Notes: a model not told the origin generated them from the sequence alone. A stretch of 64,000 nt of DNA from Alkalihalobacterium alkalinitrilicum (GCF_002019605.1 NZ_KV917368.1:3255517-3319516), one strand, 5' to 3'. Counted from the first letter of the stretch, positions 53,712 through 63,383 are shown. Made by a program: numbers and translations.

Positions 53712-54295
53712 CCTTTATAACCTCCTTCACAATGGTTTCTTCTTTTATATTGAGCCTGCCAACAACTTCATCATCGATTCTATTCCCTGAGCAAGCGTTT
53801 TTTCCATTTTTGATATAGTTGCTGCATTGCCATACAATTTTTCTACAGGGAAGCTTACTGTTCCAAGTTCGTCTTTTTAATGTTGAACCACATTTTCCAC
53901 AGAATAACTTTCCTGTGAGGGGATATCTTGTTTGGTACTTTGTTCGATCTCCCACGTTCCCCTTAGCTTGAGCCCTAGATTCCCTCTCTTTTTGAACCTC
54001 ATCCCACATTTTTTCTGGAATAATCGGTGGATGGTTATCTTCAATGTAATAGCTATCCACTTTACCATTATTTCGAATGGTTCCTTTCCTCAAATGGTCT
54101 GGTGTATAGTATTTTTGCAATATGGCAGCTCCTTTATATTTTTCGTTTTTAAGAACATTCAAGATTGTACTTTCCTGCCATTTTCCACCTGCTACTGTAG
54201 GAGTGTAAGCTGCATTTAATTCTTTAGCTATCGTAAAGGCCCCTTTCCCCTTTAGATAATCCTTAAAAATCCTCCTGACTATCTCTGGATAGGCT
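53575..54295 (-). pseudogene. Truncated large serine recombinase
   Basis: Only the recombinase and zinc-ribbon regions remain: YPEIVRRIFKDYLKGKG, ESTILNVLKNEKYKGAAILQ, ENHPPIIPEKMW-like segments and CGKCGSTLKRRTW. The N-terminal resolvase domain is missing, cut at about 54295 where the IS3-family element begins, and is not found on the other side, so the IS insertion came with a deletion. Confidence 0.75.
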
Positions 54296-54363
54296 ACACT
54301 TAGTTGGACAATAAAAATAAGGGCTAGTAGAATAACATATAACGAGTGAGGAGCGAATCTACT

Positions 54364-54645
54364 ATGTCCAAAAAAAGAAGAACGTTTACCACAGAATTCA
54401 AGAAGCAAGTGGTTGCTTTATATGAAGGTGGAAAAAGTCGTCAAGATATTGTCCGTGAATATGAATTAACTCCGTCTGCTTTAGACAGGTGGATTACTCA
54501 GTTTCAACAGTCTGGTTCCTTCAAAGAGAAAGACAATCGAAGTCCAGAGGAACAAGAATTGATTGAGTTAAGAAAAAGAAATAAACAGCTAGAAATGGAA
54601 GTCGATATTTTAAAGCAAGCCGCGCTGATCATGGGGCGAAAATAG
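54364..54645 (+). CDS. IS3-family transposase OrfA
   Basis: A 93-residue DNA-binding subunit. RRTFTTEFKKQVVALYEGGK and LDRWITQFQQSG form the HTH; KRNKQLEMEVDILKQAALIM is the leucine-zipper helix. GAGGAG precedes ATG 54364. It ends at CGA-AAA-TAG, where a -1 slip would join orfB. Confidence 0.9.
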   Translation: MSKKRRTFTTEFKKQVVALYEGGKSRQDIVREYELTPSALDRWITQFQQSGSFKEKDNRSPEEQELIELRKRNKQLEMEVDILKQAALIMGRK

Positions 54646-55505
54646 AAGTCATTGAGAAAAATCGGCACTTCTATTCGGTATCAGCAATGTGCAAAGTCCT
54701 ACAAATAGCTCGAAGCACCTTTTATTATGAAACAGAAGTAGCTGCTCAAAAAGAAAAGGAAAAGGCTACAGAAGAACAAGAATTAAAAGAAAAAATACTA
54801 AAAATCTTTAATGAAAACCGTAAAGTATATGGAACTCGTAAAATAAAACGAGAGCTTTTAAAAGCGGGTCACAAGGTTTCCAGACGTCGCATAGGAAGGT
54901 TGATGAAAGAGCTCGGAATCCAATCGAAGTATGCACAACCTTCCTACAAACCAATGAGCTCTCAGCCAAATGAAGAATCCGTTCGAAACATATTAGATCA
55001 GGAATTCCAAGTGAATGAAGAAATGTCCGTACTGGTTAGTGATTTAACGTACGTCAAAGTAGGACATTATTGGAGCTACGTCTGTTTTTTAATTGATTTA
55101 TATAATAGAGAAATAGTTGGTTATAGCGTTGGAAAACGCAAAGACGCAGCTTTAGTTCAACGCGCCTTCGCAACGGTTAATCGGCCATTAGAGAATGTAA
55201 AACTCTTTCATACAGATCGCGGATCTGAGTTTAAAAACGTAGCTATTGATGAATTATTAAGTGAAAATGAGATTGAACGTTCATTGAGCGATAAAGGAAA
55301 CCCTTATGATAATGCAGTGGCAGAAGCGACATTTAAGATTCTAAAAACAGAACTAATTCATGGGGAGCAGTTCCATTCCCTTAACCACCTAGAACTTGAA
55401 CTGTTTGATTATATCAATTGGTACAATAACATCCGTTCGCACAGTGCCCTGGGGTATCAAAGTCCAGCAAGTTATCGAAACTTAGCCCCTAAAAAAATTG
55501 TTTGA
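54642..55505 (+). CDS. IS3-family transposase OrfB (DDE integrase)
   Basis: The frame opens about 15 codons before the ATG at 54687, overlapping the orfA stop region, as expected for an OrfAB fusion made by -1 frameshifting at AAAAT. The core has VLVSDLTYVKVG (Asp), LFHTDRGSEFKN (Asp) and SDKGNPYDNAVAEATFKILK (Glu). Intact, so the element may still move. Confidence 0.9.
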   Translation: MEVIEKNRHFYSVSAMCKVLQIARSTFYYETEVAAQKEKEKATEEQELKEKILKIFNENRKVYGTRKIKRELLKAGHKVSRRRIGRLMKELGIQSKYAQPSYKPMSSQPNEESVRNILDQEFQVNEEMSVLVSDLTYVKVGHYWSYVCFLIDLYNREIVGYSVGKRKDAALVQRAFATVNRPLENVKLFHTDRGSEFKNVAIDELLSENEIERSLSDKGNPYDNAVAEATFKILKTELIHGEQFHSLNHLELELFDYINWYNNIRSHSALGYQSPASYRNLAPKKIV

Positions 55506-55529
55506 TTTAGTGTTGACATACCACCACAA

Positions 55530-55612
55530 ACAATAAAAAGAAAGGGTTCCCTATTATGAGTACCCCCAGCAAAACAGCCGAGGGAAAAGCTCATTGTAAG
55601 GAAACCCTTATT
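55530..55612 (-). terminator. Terminator of rlmCD
   Basis: AAGGGTTTCC and GGGAACCCTT arms surround a loop of about 55 bases. The minus strand continues TTTCTTTTTATTG. It stands just after the rlmCD stop. Confidence 0.7.
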
Positions 55613-55633
55613 TTATAGGCTTATGCAGTTATT

Positions 55634-57013
55634 CTATTTATCCACTCTTGACATCATGACTACACACTCAACATGCATTGTATGAGGAAACATATCGACT
55701 GGTTGAACTTGCGTCGTCTTATATCCACCGTCTTCGAGTACCCGTAAATCTCGTGCTAGTGTCGCTGGATTACAGCTCACATAGACGACCCGTTTCGGCT
55801 TCATCTGAATAATCGTATCAAGTAATGCTTCATCACAGCCTTTTCTTGGCGGGTCTACAACTATAACATCGGCACTTATGCCTTGTGCATACCACCATGG
55901 AATTACTTTTTCAGCTTCTCCAACTGCAAAGTCGACGTTTTCTATGTTATTTAATTTAGCATTCCTTTTCGCATCATCAATCGCTTGCGGAACAATTTCT
56001 ACTCCATAGACATGTTTGGCTTTTTGTGCTAAAAATAATGAGATTGTTCCAATTCCACAATACGCATCAATGACGATATCAACACTTGACAAATCTGCAA
56101 ATTCTAACGCTTTATCATATAACACTTTCGTTTGCTCGGGGTTGACCTGATAAAAGGACCGAGCCGAAATAGCAAATTTCACATGACCAATATAGTCGTG
56201 AATGTACTCTTCTCCCCAAAGGACGTTCGTTTGATCCCCGAATATTACATTCGTTTTCTTACTGTTGATGTTATGTACGATCGACTTCACTTCTGGAAGG
56301 CGTACCTGAATTTGTTTTATGAGCTGTTCTTTATGAGGTAGATCTGAAGTTCTAGTAACGAGTACAACCATTACTTCTTTCGTAATTAGACCATATCTTG
56401 CCACAACATGGCGAAGCGTCCCTCTATGCTTTTCTTCATCATATCCTTTAATGTTCAGTTTATTAGCAATATCTTTCACAACTTGAACAACTTGATCATT
56501 GGCCTCTTGTTGAATCAAACATTCCTCTATATCTATAATATGATGCGTCCTCTCTTGGTAAAAACCTGCAACCAAACCACCTTCACGTGTTGCGACAGGA
56601 ACTTGTGCTTTGTTTCGGTAACGCCAAGGGTCTGACATCCCAAGAGTCGAGTGGATAGGAATTTCTGAAATTTTTCCAATTCGCTCTAGTACATCTTTTA
56701 CCATTTTTTGTTTTTGTAAAAGCTGTGCTTCATAACTTAAATGCTGCAATTGACAGCCTCCACACTGATGATAGACTGGACACGGTGGCTCCACTCGATG
56801 TTCACTCGTTTCTAACCGTTCTATCAAACGGCCAAATCCGTAACCTTTATTAACTTTTGTGACTTTAATAATTCCTCGCTCGCCAGGAAGAGCCTTCGGT
56901 ACAAAAAGAGTATATCCGTTGATTTTTGCAACTGCAGCTCCTTCATGCGTTAAATCTTCGAAAACGACTTCGTATTGTTGATTTTTTTGAACAGGTACAT
57001 TCTGTTTACTCAT
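55634..57013 (-). CDS. rlmCD: 23S rRNA (uracil-C5)-methyltransferase RlmCD
   Basis: SAM-dependent enzyme that makes m5U in 23S rRNA; the single Gram-positive enzyme (YefA in B. subtilis) modifies both U747 and U1939. The 459-residue protein has a TRAM domain (about 8-65), the iron-sulfur Cys cluster [14 protein letters not shown], the SAM motif [14 protein letters not shown] and the catalytic Cys in [12 protein letters not shown]. Near dgkB and gatB, as in other Bacillaceae, but an IS now lies between it and dgkB. Confidence 0.93.
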   Translation of the reverse strand: MSKQNVPVQKNQQYEVVFEDLTHEGAAVAKINGYTLFVPKALPGERGIIKVTKVNKGYGFGRLIERLETSEHRVEPPCPVYHQCGGCQLQHLSYEAQLLQKQKMVKDVLERIGKISEIPIHSTLGMSDPWRYRNKAQVPVATREGGLVAGFYQERTHHIIDIEECLIQQEANDQVVQVVKDIANKLNIKGYDEEKHRGTLRHVVARYGLITKEVMVVLVTRTSDLPHKEQLIKQIQVRLPEVKSIVHNINSKKTNVIFGDQTNVLWGEEYIHDYIGHVKFAISARSFYQVNPEQTKVLYDKALEFADLSSVDIVIDAYCGIGTISLFLAQKAKHVYGVEIVPQAIDDAKRNAKLNNIENVDFAVGEAEKVIPWWYAQGISADVIVVDPPRKGCDEALLDTIIQMKPKRVVYVSCNPATLARDLRVLEDGGYKTTQVQPVDMFPHTMHVECVVMMSRVDK

Positions 57014-57095
57014 CTTTTCTCTCTTCCTTTACGTTCCAAAATATGCTCCCATGATTGTAGCATAATTGACTGGTTATAAAAACTTTGACAAAAGA

Positions 57096-57247
57096 TAAAG
57101 TGAAACTTTATTCAGTAAGGGTCCTTCACCCTCACTGAATATTAGTTGAACCAATCGGGTTGTTACTAGCGCACTTCTCCCACTTAGCCTTTTCCTTCCT
57201 CAAAACCTTGAAGTGGGAATCTTAGCGCTAGTTATAACGGGATAAAC
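57096..57247. repeat. Folded dispersed repeat, copy D (best-paired copy)
   Basis: Two hairpins. First: ATTCAGT..AGGGT / ACCCT..ACTGAAT (57109-57141). Second: outer stem ACTAGCGC/GCGCTAGT with inner stem TCCCACTT/AAGTGGGA, all perfect, at 57165-57232. It ends GGGATAAA. Lies between rlmCD and the IS150-type element. Confidence 0.8.
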
Positions 57248-57308
57248 TCTTTTAACGCACAAAAAAAAGAGCACGTTCGGTGGTTACCCCCAAATGTTAG
57301 AGTTTTTA

Positions 57309-58121
57309 TTATGCAGCTGATTGGTTGGAGTGAGTTCGGTATTCAACTGGACTCATCCCAGCCAATTTTTCTTTTGATCGTTCATGGTTATACCAGTAGA
57401 TATATTCTTCAATTCGTCTTTTTAATTCTTCATAGCTTACCAATTCTTCCCCATAATACATTTCTTGCTTTAAAATCCCAAAGAAGTTCTCCATCGAAGC
57501 GTTGTCTGCGCAGGTTGCTTTACGTGACATGCTTTGAAAAATTTTGTTTTCTTTTAACACCTTTACCCATTTGTTGTGCTGATAATGCCAGCCTTGATCG
57601 GAATGGATGGTGGTTCGATAGGTTGCATGACTTTTTATTACTTCTATAGTTTCTTTTAAAGGTTCCATGACAAGATCTAACGTTGGACGTTTCTTGATTC
57701 CATACGCAGTAATTTCTCCATTATAAAGGTCAAGAATTGGATTTAAATATAACTTATCATCGCCAAGACACTTGAATTCTGTAATGTCGGTTACTAACTT
57801 TTGAAGAGGAATAGGTGTACTAAAACGGCGTGATAATCGATTCTTCGCTACGTTTCCAACGTTCCCCTTATAGGAATTGTATTTACGCGATTTCCGCATA
57901 AATTTCACACATTTTAATCCCAATTCTCGCATGATGCGATACACTTTTTTATGGTTGATGGAATGACCTAATTTCTTTAATTCATTAGTGATTCGTTTAT
58001 AACCATAACGTTCATTAAACTTTTTAAATAGATCTGTAATGATTTCTTTTAAGTTTGCGTCCGAATCTTCTTTGCCAGAATTTTTCACTTGGTAATGGTA
58101 AGTTGCTTCTGGGATGCCCAC
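57309..58121 (-). CDS. IS150-type transposase OrfB (DDE integrase)
   Basis: A 270-residue integrase. LVTDITEFKCLG (Asp), TIHSDQGWHYQHN (Asp) and KATCADNASMENFFGILKQE (Glu) form the DDE triad, with NERYGYKRITNELKKLGH in the N-terminal HTH region. It is probably made as an OrfAB fusion by frameshifting from orfA, which ends 18 bases upstream. Intact. Confidence 0.9.
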   Translation of the reverse strand: MGIPEATYHYQVKNSGKEDSDANLKEIITDLFKKFNERYGYKRITNELKKLGHSINHKKVYRIMRELGLKCVKFMRKSRKYNSYKGNVGNVAKNRLSRRFSTPIPLQKLVTDITEFKCLGDDKLYLNPILDLYNGEITAYGIKKRPTLDLVMEPLKETIEVIKSHATYRTTIHSDQGWHYQHNKWVKVLKENKIFQSMSRKATCADNASMENFFGILKQEMYYGEELVSYEELKRRIEEYIYWYNHERSKEKLAGMSPVEYRTHSNQSAA

Positions 58122-58138
58122 GACAAGGAGAACATCTT

Positions 58139-58699
58139 TTAATCGGAACCCTTCTTCTTTGAGTTCGAATGCGACCTTTGCTTGTGCTTTTCGTGGAAGG
58201 CACTCGGATTTTCCCGAAAAGCTCTCAACTTTTTTAAGTATGCTACTTCTAGCCTTAGTAATTCATTCTCTCGTTCTAATTCTTCTTCACGCGTCAGTTT
58301 TTTATTTTCGTTTTTCTTTTTGTTTGGTTTTTTAGACATAGAAGGTCGCCCCTTTGACTTTAGGTTCAGGCCTTCTATTCCTTGTTCATTAAATGTTTTC
58401 ATCCAGCGGTGAATTAATGAAGGATTGTTCAATCTAAATTGATCAGCAGTTTCCTGATAAGAAGCACCTGTCTCTAGCATAAATTGTATCGTATCTAATT
58501 TAAATTGAATAGAATAAGCTTCCTTCACCTTTTTTCGCTTTAATCCCTCAATTCCTTGGGTCTTAAAGGCTCTTACCCAATCTTGTAATGGTGTTTGAGA
58601 GGGCATATTGTATTTTTTCGCCAATAATTTATATCCAAGATCTCCATGTAAATACTCAGTAACAAGCTTTATTTTAAATTCCTCACTATATTTAGCCAT
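58139..58699 (-). CDS. IS150-type transposase OrfA
   Basis: A 186-residue protein with two helix-turn-helix units (MAKYSEEFKIKLVTEYL and YSIQFKLDTIQFMLETG) and a C-terminal leucine-zipper helix (EEELERENELLRLEVAYLKK), the longer orfA of the IS150 group. It starts just inside the right inverted repeat. Confidence 0.9.
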   Translation of the reverse strand: MAKYSEEFKIKLVTEYLHGDLGYKLLAKKYNMPSQTPLQDWVRAFKTQGIEGLKRKKVKEAYSIQFKLDTIQFMLETGASYQETADQFRLNNPSLIHRWMKTFNEQGIEGLNLKSKGRPSMSKKPNKKKNENKKLTREEELERENELLRLEVAYLKKLRAFRENPSAFHEKHKQRSHSNSKKKGSD

Positions 58700-58776
58700 A
58701 AAAACACCCCCAAAAGTTAGTTTTCTACTCTAACTTTTAGGGGTAACCACCGTTCACATGCTCTTTCTTGTTGACC

Positions 58777-59667
58777 CTACCTTTTGGGAGGACATAAAAT
58801 TTGAAAATGTTGATATAAATTGACAAACTCAGCTGGTAGCATTCCACCATATTCGCCGTCGAGATTTAATTGCATTTTGCCATCAACATGTACTTTAATT
58901 CGATTGGCTTGAGTATAAATGACCTTCGAATGGTTGATATGTTCTCCTCGCACCGCCAAGCCGCCAATACGAACGAATTCAGGAAACGAAGTCTTTTTTA
59001 CAATAATTAAATCGAATAACCCATCTCGAATTGAGGCATCTGGCGCTAATTTTTCAAACCCACCGACGGAGTTTGTGTTCGAAACGAGGAACATCATAAT
59101 TTCACCTTCAAAAAGCTTTCCATCATATTCAATCGTTACAGAAGTTGGAGAAATAGATGGTAACTTTTCAAGTCCTTTAACATAATAAGCAAGTTGTCCC
59201 ATCAGCGTTTTCAACTTACTCGGCACTTCATACGTTAATTCGGTTAATGTTCCCCCTGCTGCAATATTGATGAAATATTGACTTCCTACTTTCCCAATAT
59301 CAATTGGCTGCTGATGTTCGCCACATAATACATCACAAGCATCAACAATATCTCTTGGGATGTGAAGGGCTCTGGCAAAATCATTTGTTGTTCCACCAGG
59401 TAGTAGTCCTAATAACGGGCGGTTATCTAACTCTGCTAACCCATTAACAACTTCAAAGATTGTCCCATCCCCACCAGCTGCAATGACTAAATCAAATCCT
59501 CTTTCACCAGCTAATTTAGCCGCCTTTGTTGCACACCCCTCACCAGTAGTGGCATGTGCGGATGCTTCATAACCAACTTTTTCTAGACGCTCCAGGACAT
59601 ACGGCAAATTCTTCCGCATTTGCTCTCTACCCGAAGTCGGATTATAAATTACACGGGCTCTTTTCAT
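58777..59667 (-). CDS. dgkB: Diacylglycerol kinase DgkB (soluble)
   Basis: Phosphorylates diacylglycerol to phosphatidic acid, recycling the diacylglycerol left by lipoteichoic acid synthesis. The 296-residue protein has IYNPTSGRE at the start, the catalytic/ATP loop AAGGDGTIFEVVNG and LLPGGTTNDFARAL, and the Asp network near KLAPDASIRDGLFDL. It matches B. subtilis YerQ/DgkB. ATG 59667 is preferred over a GTG four codons upstream. Its terminator is now interrupted by the IS. Confidence 0.92.
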   Translation of the reverse strand: MKRARVIYNPTSGREQMRKNLPYVLERLEKVGYEASAHATTGEGCATKAAKLAGERGFDLVIAAGGDGTIFEVVNGLAELDNRPLLGLLPGGTTNDFARALHIPRDIVDACDVLCGEHQQPIDIGKVGSQYFINIAAGGTLTELTYEVPSKLKTLMGQLAYYVKGLEKLPSISPTSVTIEYDGKLFEGEIMMFLVSNTNSVGGFEKLAPDASIRDGLFDLIIVKKTSFPEFVRIGGLAVRGEHINHSKVIYTQANRIKVHVDGKMQLNLDGEYGGMLPAEFVNLYQHFQILCPPKR

Positions 59668-59781
59668 TCTATCTCCCACTTTTACAAAGAATATCCATCT
59701 TATTACAATCTATTAATTTGTATGATAAGGGATACATTGACCTGATACAAGTCTTATCTATTACACAATATCACATAATGT

Positions 59782-60933
59782 TTATTTTTCTTCTTTTTGG
59801 TAGACAATTTCCCCGTCCACAAAAGTTACCCATGCATAACTATTTTGTCTAAGTGGGTGCGCATCCCAAATAACAATATCAGCATCTTTACCTATCTCAA
59901 GCGTCCCCGTTTGATCTTGGATTCCTAGTACGTCAGCAGCATATTTTGTTACCGAATTTAAGGCGGTTTGCTCAGACAATCCCTCTTTTACTGCAAGGTT
60001 TACTGATGTTTGTAAATACTGAATTGGAATAACAGGATGATCGGTTGTAATTGCAAATGGAACGTTCGCTTCTTCTAATGCTTTATACGTCTGCCATCCT
60101 TTATCTCGTAACTCTACTTTACTTCGACTAGAGATCGTTGGGCCTACTGTAAACTTTGCGCCACTTTCAGCTAACAAGTGAGCAATTTGATGGCCTTCTG
60201 TTGTATGTTCCACACTTAAATCAAGATCAAACTCTTTGGCGATGCGAATTACCGTCATTATATCATCGGCTCGATGAGCATGTGCTCGAACTGGAATTTT
60301 TCTCTCCAATGCTAACTGCAACGCTTCCAGTTCAAAATCAAATACATTTTCGCCCTTTTTCTTCTTTTCCATATAATGCTTTGCTTTTGAGAACTGTTCA
60401 CGAAGAATTGCAGCCACAGCCATACGTGTCTTGGGAGCTCGTCCGTTATTACCGTGAGCAGATTTCGGGTTTTCTCCGAGTGCAATTTTTAAACCCGATG
60501 GTTCACGAAGAATCATTTCATCAACAGACTTTCCAAGCCTAATTTTGATACAAACCGTTAAGCCACCAATGACATTTGCACTCCCTGGTAAAACTTGAGC
60601 TGTTGTGACTCCTGCAGCCACCGCATCATTAAACCCTCCATCATAAGGGTAAATACCATCCAATGCTCGTAAGTGTGGCGTTACAGCTGAAGTTGTTTCG
60701 TTATAGTCTTGCCCTTCCCAACGTACACCTTCTTCATCAATTCCTAAATGCGTATGTGCGTCAATAAATCCAGCGGTAACATATTTCCCATTTGCATCAA
60801 TCACCTGTGCTGTCGCTGGTATTTCTATATCTGCTTCATTACCTATATTTATAATCTTTCCATCTTCAAAAAGAATAGTTCCTTTCGTTATTTCTGTTTC
60901 ACCTAAAATATGTGCGTTAATAATGGCCTTCAT
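59782..60933 (-). CDS. Amidohydrolase (imidazolonepropionase-related, COG1228)
   Basis: A 383-residue metal-dependent hydrolase. Metal ligands can be placed in FIDAHTHLGI (HxH), VRAHAHRADD, SVEHTTEGHQ and AITTDHPVIP; the beta-sandwich is built from both ends (KAIINAHILGETEITKGTI and DIVIWDAHPLR). No signal peptide, so it is cytosolic. The substrate is unknown; related proteins act on cyclic amides and dipeptides. AAGGAGATGG precedes the ATG. Confidence 0.82.
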   Translation of the reverse strand: MKAIINAHILGETEITKGTILFEDGKIINIGNEADIEIPATAQVIDANGKYVTAGFIDAHTHLGIDEEGVRWEGQDYNETTSAVTPHLRALDGIYPYDGGFNDAVAAGVTTAQVLPGSANVIGGLTVCIKIRLGKSVDEMILREPSGLKIALGENPKSAHGNNGRAPKTRMAVAAILREQFSKAKHYMEKKKKGENVFDFELEALQLALERKIPVRAHAHRADDIMTVIRIAKEFDLDLSVEHTTEGHQIAHLLAESGAKFTVGPTISSRSKVELRDKGWQTYKALEEANVPFAITTDHPVIPIQYLQTSVNLAVKEGLSEQTALNSVTKYAADVLGIQDQTGTLEIGKDADIVIWDAHPLRQNSYAWVTFVDGEIVYQKEEK

Positions 60934-61024
60934 TTTAATCCCATCTCCTTAAATGAAAAATCGATACCTTTATTTTATTACGGGTATCGAAATATATCAA
61001 AGACAAACTATTCCATTTTTAAAA

Positions 61025-61630
61025 TTAACTTGTATACGACCTCGCATCATCTTCTTGCTTGCTACCAAAGAACATATTTTTCAAGAAAAATCCAACCACT
61101 GCTATTACAAACACTAGAATTGATACAAGATAAATATTATGCTGTTGAAGACTTTCAATTCCTGAAACAACGATATATTTTCCAAAACTAAAGAAAATGG
61201 TACACCATATGAAACAACTAGTATACGAAACTAGTGCAAATGTTAAAAATGAAAGTTTTCGAGTACCACATAAAAAAGGGATAGCATGTCGGATCCCAGC
61301 AAAAAAACAACAGAAAAGAAGGGCATATGTGCCATGATTATCAATCATCTTTTTCCCTTTTTTTATTGCCGTTCTATTTACTAACTTACTAAGAAGTGGA
61401 GCACCTGCAAACCGACCAATTAAAAACATAGTGGTTGTACTAGCAATTATTCCAAAATAAGCAGCTATAAATGCAGGAACCATTTGTAAATAATCGTTCG
61501 ACAACCAACCAACACTTATCATAATAATTTCATTGGGCACGGGAAAGATAAACATACCTAACCACAGCCATAGAAATAATCCCCCATAACCGAACTCATA
61601 TAATACTGCTACATACGTTTCCCATTCCAT
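61025..61630 (-). CDS. DedA family membrane protein
   Basis: A 201-residue DedA/SNARE-associated (VTT) protein with 5-6 hydrophobic stretches. The conserved reentrant motif FPVPNEIIMISVGWL and FFAGIRHAIPFLCG, with its essential Arg, are present. Family members recycle undecaprenyl phosphate or phospholipids across the membrane (UptA, PetA). ATG 61630 has GAGAGGGTG. Divergent from the transporter gene at 61829. Confidence 0.85.
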   Translation of the reverse strand: MEWETYVAVLYEFGYGGLFLWLWLGMFIFPVPNEIIMISVGWLSNDYLQMVPAFIAAYFGIIASTTTMFLIGRFAGAPLLSKLVNRTAIKKGKKMIDNHGTYALLFCCFFAGIRHAIPFLCGTRKLSFLTFALVSYTSCFIWCTIFFSFGKYIVVSGIESLQQHNIYLVSILVFVIAVVGFFLKNMFFGSKQEDDARSYTS

Positions 61631-61828
61631 TCTTGCACCCTCTCCCTGTTTATTCGGAAAAAGACATGCTGTGTTTGCTCTTTTTACGTTCACATATTTA
61701 ATACCAATTTACACCATTATTATCAATAATCCAATTAAAGTGACTTTTAATCCTTTAAGCAGATCAATGTACTTAAAGTATAAAAAATGTCTTAATCGAA
61801 ATCCTATGAAAAAAGGAGCGTGGACTAA

Positions 61829-63370
61829 ATGGAGAAAGTTACGAAGGTTTTTTGGGTTTCTATTGTATTGGCAATTGTATTCGTACTTTGGGGTGTCCTA
61901 TTACCTAATCAATTGACCAATATCATGGACGTTACATTAGGATTCTTTTTGCAAAACTTTGGTTGGTTTTACCAACTTTCAGCTACCTTTTTTCTCATCT
62001 TTGCCTTATTTCTTATTTTCAGTCGATACGGTAAAGTGAAACTCGGAAAAGATGAAGATAAACCAGAATTCAAACGTCCCACTTGGTTTGCGATGCTGTT
62101 CAGTGCTGGAATGGGAATTGGGTTACTTTTTTTCGGTGTGTCTGAGCCCATCTCACATTTTGCTAGCCCACCATTAGGAGAAGCTGGGACTAGTGCCGCT
62201 GCAACTCAAGCCTTACGTTATACATACCTTCACTGGGGGTTTCACGCATGGGCAATTTATGCAACGATTGCATTAGGCTTGGCTTACTTTAAATTTAGAA
62301 AAGGGTACCCTGGATTAATGAGTGCTACCTTATATCCTATTTTAGGTGAAAAAACAAAAGGACCCATCGGCGGAATTATTGATGTTGTTGCTGTCTTTGC
62401 TACAATCTTTGGCGTTGCCGCTTCATTAGGGTTAGGCTCTGCTCAAATAAACGGTGGCTTAAGTTATGTCACTGGTATCCCAAATACATTCGGTATTCAA
62501 TTACTAATTATTGGTATTATTACTGTTCTCTTCCTCATTTCAGCTGGAACAGGGATCAAAAAAGGTATAAAGTACTTAAGCAATACGAATATGATATTAG
62601 CAGTTCTTTTATTTTTTGGAGTGCTTTTCTTAGGTCCGACCGTCTTTTTATTAGAACTATTTACGACGACCTTTGGTTCATACATTCAAAACTTACCCGC
62701 TATGGGTTTACGACTAGCCCCATTTAATGCAAATGACGCAGCTTGGATTCAAGGATGGACAATTTTTTACTGGGCATGGTGGATTGCTTGGGCTCCTTTT
62801 GTCGGAACATTTATTGCACGAGTTTCAAAAGGACGAACCGTTAGAGAGTTTTTAGTAGCCGTTCTGTTCATCCCAACCATTGTTTGTAGTTTATGGTTTG
62901 CAGTATTCGGCGGAACTGGCATTCATCTTGAATATAATTTAGGAATTCCAGTTTCTGAACAAACCCTTGAGACAGCACTCTTTTTAGTATTTCAACAGCT
63001 GCCATTTAGTGCTTTGTTAATTCTCATTACTTTATTTTTAATTACTGTATTCTTCATTACATCGGCAGACTCTGCGACATTTGTCCTCGGTATGCAAACA
63101 ACCAACGGAAGTTTAGAGCCGCCAAACATCGTCAAGTATGCTTGGGGAATATTATTATCCGCTTCAGCCGCAATTTTAATGTACACAGGCGGATTGGCTG
63201 GTATACAGACGGCGATTATCGTTAGTGCCTTTCCACTTACCTTTGTTCTTATAGCCATGTCATTTGCAATGGTTAAATCTCTAAAAGAGGAAGTCGGACC
63301 GAAGAAGCAAACAGATCCAGAAAAGAGCAAGAAAAAAACTAAGATTAAAGAACAGATTAATCCAACGTAA
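61829..63370 (+). CDS. opuD: BCCT family glycine betaine transporter (OpuD type)
   Basis: Sodium-coupled betaine/choline/carnitine transporter of 513 residues with 12 predicted helices. GMGIGLLFFGVSEP (about 92-105) and the Trp-rich substrate site WTIFYWAWWIAWAPFVGTFI with the following ARVSKGRT are diagnostic. The charged C-terminal tail (EEVGPKKQTDPEKSKKKTK) may sense osmotic conditions. Length and motifs fit B. subtilis OpuD (512). AAGGAG before ATG 61829. Confidence 0.9.
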   Translation: MEKVTKVFWVSIVLAIVFVLWGVLLPNQLTNIMDVTLGFFLQNFGWFYQLSATFFLIFALFLIFSRYGKVKLGKDEDKPEFKRPTWFAMLFSAGMGIGLLFFGVSEPISHFASPPLGEAGTSAAATQALRYTYLHWGFHAWAIYATIALGLAYFKFRKGYPGLMSATLYPILGEKTKGPIGGIIDVVAVFATIFGVAASLGLGSAQINGGLSYVTGIPNTFGIQLLIIGIITVLFLISAGTGIKKGIKYLSNTNMILAVLLFFGVLFLGPTVFLLELFTTTFGSYIQNLPAMGLRLAPFNANDAAWIQGWTIFYWAWWIAWAPFVGTFIARVSKGRTVREFLVAVLFIPTIVCSLWFAVFGGTGIHLEYNLGIPVSEQTLETALFLVFQQLPFSALLILITLFLITVFFITSADSATFVLGMQTTNGSLEPPNIVKYAWGILLSASAAILMYTGGLAGIQTAIIVSAFPLTFVLIAMSFAMVKSLKEEVGPKKQTDPEKSKKKTKIKEQINPT

Positions 63371-63383
63371 TTCTTTACAAGAA

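Larger units (their letters stand above)
54290..55520 (+). mobile_element. IS3-family insertion sequence
   Basis: Carries orfA and orfB in -1 relation. The ends (TACACTTAGTTGGACAAT on the left, complement of CAACACTAAATCAAACAAT on the right) are imperfect inverted repeats, so limits are approximate. It truncates the upstream recombinase gene. Confidence 0.75.
57279..58751 (-). mobile_element. IS3-family (IS150-type) insertion sequence, apparently intact
   Basis: 1473 bp. Ends GGTGGTTACCCC are inverted repeats continuing imperfectly for about 25 bases, and the 4-bp direct repeat GTTC flanks both sides (57275-57278, 58752-58755). It encodes orfA and orfB on the minus strand. Confidence 0.9.
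57264..58763 (-). terminator. dgkB terminator split at its loop by the IS150-type element
   Basis: The left flank is AAAAAAAAGAGCAC-GTTC and the right flank GTTC-ACATGCTCTTTCTTG. Rejoined with one GTTC, they make the stem GAGCATG/CGTGCTC with extension AAA/TTT and a run of eight T on the minus strand, a classical terminator for dgkB. GTTC is the 4-bp duplicated target. Confidence 0.85.
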
